DNA of 7,082 nucleotides from Pseudomonadota bacterium (GTDB lineage: Bacteria > Myxococcota > Polyangia > GCA-2747355 > JACKDQ01): assembly GCA_030591195.1 (NCBI GenBank), contig JAUVBO010000127.1, forward strand, positions 1 to 7,082, in the 5' to 3' direction. The position numbers and the translations under genes are program-made. The notes below the pieces were generated by a model that worked only from the letters and a program-made list of their open reading frames with translations, ran no database searches and was not told the origin of the DNA. Shown here in pieces: positions 4,718 through 7,082 of this stretch. The stretch's first letter is position 1, and each line of letters starts with the position of its first letter.

Positions 4718-7082
4718 CTACGGCAGGGTCAACGGATACCGATCGCGCTGCTGGTCGAAGCTCGCCGGCAGCCGTAGCCGCCAGGTCTCCTCGACGAGGC
4801 AGCGGGTGATGCTGCCCGCCCGCGCAGCCGGCGTGACGTCGACGATCTCGTGGTAGGTCGTGTCGACGACCAGCGACACGCTCCAGCCGCTCTTGGGCCG
4901 GTGTCGCTCGACGCAGCGCGCCACCGCGGCGGCCAGCAGCGGCTTCAGCAGTGGCCGGACCCGCCGACCAAGCCTCCCCGACCCACGGCCAAAGCCGCTG
5001 CCGGAGCCTCCCCCGCCACCGCCCATCGACTCGCGCTCGATGCCGGCGGTCGAGGGGCGGACGCCGGGCTCGATGGCCAGGTAGGAGGTCACCGGCGAGA
5101 CCACCCGGCCGAAGCGCGCCACGCGCAACATCTCCGGCCGGCTCAGATCGTGGTGCATGTCGAGGCTGAAGACGTAGGCGGCCGCGGCGCGCGAGGCACC
5201 ACGACTGACCCGCACCACGCGCCGGTAGGGCCGGGCCCAGATCTTGCCCCTCAAGACCACCGCCGACGGGGCCCGGTCGAGCTTGATCATTTGACGCAGC
5301 CCATCACCCTCGTCGAGGGTCTTGCCAACGGCCGAGAATGGCCTGTTGCCTGCCAGAGTGCGGATCGAGAAACCGTCGATCCGGATCGGGCGGACCAGCC
5401 CCAGGGTGATCCGATCGAGCGCCTTTTCGCTGTCCGACTTCTCGCCGATCTTCGACGGCAAGCCATCGACCCGCAGCAAGACCCCGCCGCCGGCCGCGGC
5501 GATCGGTGCCAGCGGGTGCTGGTCGTCCCGCGTCTCGTCGACGCTGCCGTGCCAGCGAGGGATGACCACGTGGGTCGACGCGCCGGACAGGCCGGCGCGG
5601 AGCTGACGCACCGCGAGCCGGTTGTGCCACGAGGGCCGCAGCAGCGCGTCGGTGAGCATCACCACGTACCGGGCGCCACGCTGTCTCTGGAGCAAGCGGG
5701 CCGCAGCAGCGACGCCCTCGTCGAGGGCGCTGCCGTTTCCCGGCCCCAGCTTGCCAGCGGATCGGGCGGCCGTGATCGCCGCCTCGAACCGCGATGGCGA
5801 CTCGAAGCCCGGCAGCACCGGGCCAGCCCGCCGCCGGAAGACGACCAGCTGAAAGCGCCCGTCGGGCACGTGGCGCAGAAACGAGCGGGCGAGGTGCAGC
5901 TGGGCCGCGATGCCCTCGGGGCCGACCGAGTGGGAGGCGTCGAGCACGAACACGACCTTCGGCGCCCGCGGCATCGGCCGCAGCTGCGGGGCTGCCTCGA
6001 GCTCGAGCCGGAGGAAGGCCTTCTGCTTGCCCTTGCCGGCGACGACGCGGCCCAGGCGCGCCGCGAGGGTGGAGATCCGCGCCGGCGCGGCCTCGAAGGT
6101 CGCCGCCCCGGCGTTGGCGCCGTCCTCGGGCGCGTCGGGGATAACCTTGGGCGTGTCCGAGGCGGCGAAGACCTTCTTGCGCGCCTTGTCACCGAGATCG
6201 AGCCGCACGCGGAAGCCGTCGATGCTGCCGGTGTCCATCCGCGCGTGGTCCGAGACCACCAGCCGCCAGGTGCCCGCCGCTGACTTTCCCCAGGATGCCT
6301 TCTTGTCAGGTAGCTTGACCTCGAAGCTCCCCTTGAGGTCGTTGTCCTGGCCGCCCTGGCGGTCGTGCAGCTTGCGCCAGCTGCCCCACGGCGTCACCAG
6401 CTGGACCTGCAGGTCGCCCCGGTAGGTGTGGCGGACATCGACCTCCACCATGACCTTGCGCACCTTGCCGCGATGGAGCACCGACAGCTCGCTCACCGCG
6501 TGGGAGGCAGACCGGTCGAGGTTGCGCTTGGCGAGCCACGCCGGCACCGGCTCCGACCGCAGCACCACGGGCTGGGCGGCGGCGCGAAGGTGGCCGTCGA
6601 CGACGACCCTGCCGGAGAAAGCCTCGGGGTGTACGCGCACCACCGGCGGCGCGAGGTTTTCGGCCCCGCCGTGCTTGGGGTAGAAGAACACGTGGCGGCC
6701 CTTCTGATAGCGCGTCGGCACGGTCAGCGTGTACTCGACGGTGCTCGTGCCGCCGGGGGGCACCGGGAAGACCTGCAGGTGGATCTGGTCGCACCAGACC
6801 CACTGCAGCAGCGCCGGGTCCCGCGGCGTGTGGGGCCCCATGCCAGTCAGCTTTTGGTAGAGCGCCGCGGCCTTCTCGGCCTCGAGCAGCTCCCCGTCGT
6901 ACCAACGGTCCTTGGCACGGATCCGCAGCCCGGTGGCCGCCGCGCCGTAGGGCAGCTCGATCCGCAGCGAGGCCTCGTCGTGACGCTGGCCGGTGTTGGC
7001 GAACGACCGCCGCACCCGGTAGATCGCCTTGCCGCCCTCGAGCCGGATGTCGACGGCGTGGGCGATCTCGCGCAACGGCTGA
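4718..7082 (-). CDS. VIT + P-domain + VWA protein with AgmX-like C-terminus, 5' partial
   Basis: At least 785 residues, with the frame open through the window edge; the TTG at 7075 is the first possible start seen but is probably internal, since no signal peptide is present. Counting from that TTG, about 1-150 is a VIT domain (VRRSFANTGQ at 21-30, DPALLQWVWCDQIHLQVFPV at 86-105). About 190-294 is a proprotein-convertase P-domain (YRGDLQVQLVTPWGSWRKL at 218-236; AAGTWRLVVSDHA at 266-278; GSIDGFRVRLDL at 283-294). About 371-535 is a von Willebrand A domain whose metal site is visible: D379-x-S381-x-S383, S449 in GNGSALDEG, and D476. VSPVTSYLAIEPGVRPST (659-676) is the usual tail of bacterial inter-alpha-trypsin-inhibitor-like proteins. 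A Gly/Ser linker (685-698) leads to an AgmX-like end domain (about 700-771) with Cys721 and Cys759. VWA and P-domains usually act outside the cytoplasm in protein binding. The partner is unknown. Confidence 0.85.
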   Translation of the reverse strand, partial: QPLREIAHAVDIRLEGGKAIYRVRRSFANTGQRHDEASLRIELPYGAAATGLRIRAKDRWYDGELLEAEKAAALYQKLTGMGPHTPRDPALLQWVWCDQIHLQVFPVPPGGTSTVEYTLTVPTRYQKGRHVFFYPKHGGAENLAPPVVRVHPEAFSGRVVVDGHLRAAAQPVVLRSEPVPAWLAKRNLDRSASHAVSELSVLHRGKVRKVMVEVDVRHTYRGDLQVQLVTPWGSWRKLHDRQGGQDNDLKGSFEVKLPDKKASWGKSAAGTWRLVVSDHARMDTGSIDGFRVRLDLGDKARKKVFAASDTPKVIPDAPEDGANAGAATFEAAPARISTLAARLGRVVAGKGKQKAFLRLELEAAPQLRPMPRAPKVVFVLDASHSVGPEGIAAQLHLARSFLRHVPDGRFQLVVFRRRAGPVLPGFESPSRFEAAITAARSAGKLGPGNGSALDEGVAAAARLLQRQRGARYVVMLTDALLRPSWHNRLAVRQLRAGLSGASTHVVIPRWHGSVDETRDDQHPLAPIAAAGGGVLLRVDGLPSKIGEKSDSEKALDRITLGLVRPIRIDGFSIRTLAGNRPFSAVGKTLDEGDGLRQMIKLDRAPSAVVLRGKIWARPYRRVVRVSRGASRAAAAYVFSLDMHHDLSRPEMLRVARFGRVVSPVTSYLAIEPGVRPSTAGIERESMGGGGGGSGSGFGRGSGRLGRRVRPLLKPLLAAAVARCVERHRPKSGWSVSLVVDTTYHEIVDVTPAARAGSITRCLVEETWRLRLPASFDQQRDRYPLTLP
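4976..5023 (-). repeat. Glycine/serine-rich linker in the VWA protein
   Basis: This stretch encodes a low-complexity Gly/Ser linker (six Gly, then SGSGFGRGSGR). It separates the VIT/VWA core from the C-terminal domain and marks a domain boundary, not a mobile or structural DNA repeat. Confidence 0.7.

Noticed and set aside
4850..6283. A 477-codon open frame on the plus strand opposite the VWA gene
   Set aside because: It is rich in Arg, Gly, Pro and Ala with no domain pattern, and lies antisense to a gene with clear VIT, P-domain and VWA motifs. Long antisense frames are expected in DNA this GC-rich.
1..7082. Defence, secretion or mobile-element system spanning the window
   Set aside because: No nuclease/methylase pair, integrase, transposase, terminal inverted repeats or direct-repeat array is visible; the genes are of unrelated families.

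Overview
The window is very GC-rich, with G or C at most third codon positions. Several genes have a myxobacterial flavour: an RNB nuclease with an 'SPMRE...THKEA' ending, a seven-cysteine 'CGGC' module, a VIT/VWA protein with an AgmX-like C-terminus, and GCTAnnnT promoter boxes very close to start codons. A myxobacterium, perhaps of the Nannocystis/Plesiocystis/Enhygromyxa side, is my inference; nothing here proves the taxon. No tRNA, rRNA, CRISPR array, insertion sequence or phage gene is visible.

Layout, plus strand. Bases 1-819 hold the 3' part of an RNB-family exoribonuclease gene, cut by the window edge. The next 126 bases, in the same frame after its stop, encode an orphan cysteine-rich module with no start codon. 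A small single-pass membrane protein (967-1482) follows, with an N-terminal domain resembling NHLP/Nif11-type RiPP leader proteins. Five bases later comes an AraC-type regulator (1488-2291), probably in the same transcript. A second likely unit has a Cdd1-like helix-hairpin-helix protein (2338-2631) and a VOC-fold protein (2628-2993), coupled by an ATGA overlap. Two more genes follow: a membrane-anchored helical protein (3040-3450) and a lipoprotein (3548-4171).

Layout, minus strand. An OsmC/YhfA-like thiol peroxidase-type protein (4645-4199) converges on the lipoprotein gene. Upstream of it is a large protein of VIT, P-domain, VWA and AgmX-like C-terminal segments (7082-4718), whose true start lies beyond the window.

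Most genes look like ordinary, loosely connected accessory genes rather than one defined system. The most unusual items are the leader-like membrane protein with two C-x(1-2)-G-[IV]-R-P-D boxes next to an AraC regulator, the orphan cysteine module, and the VIT + P-domain + VWA + AgmX-like fusion. Four GCTAnnnT boxes, two placed so that transcripts would be nearly leaderless, suggest a shared promoter style.
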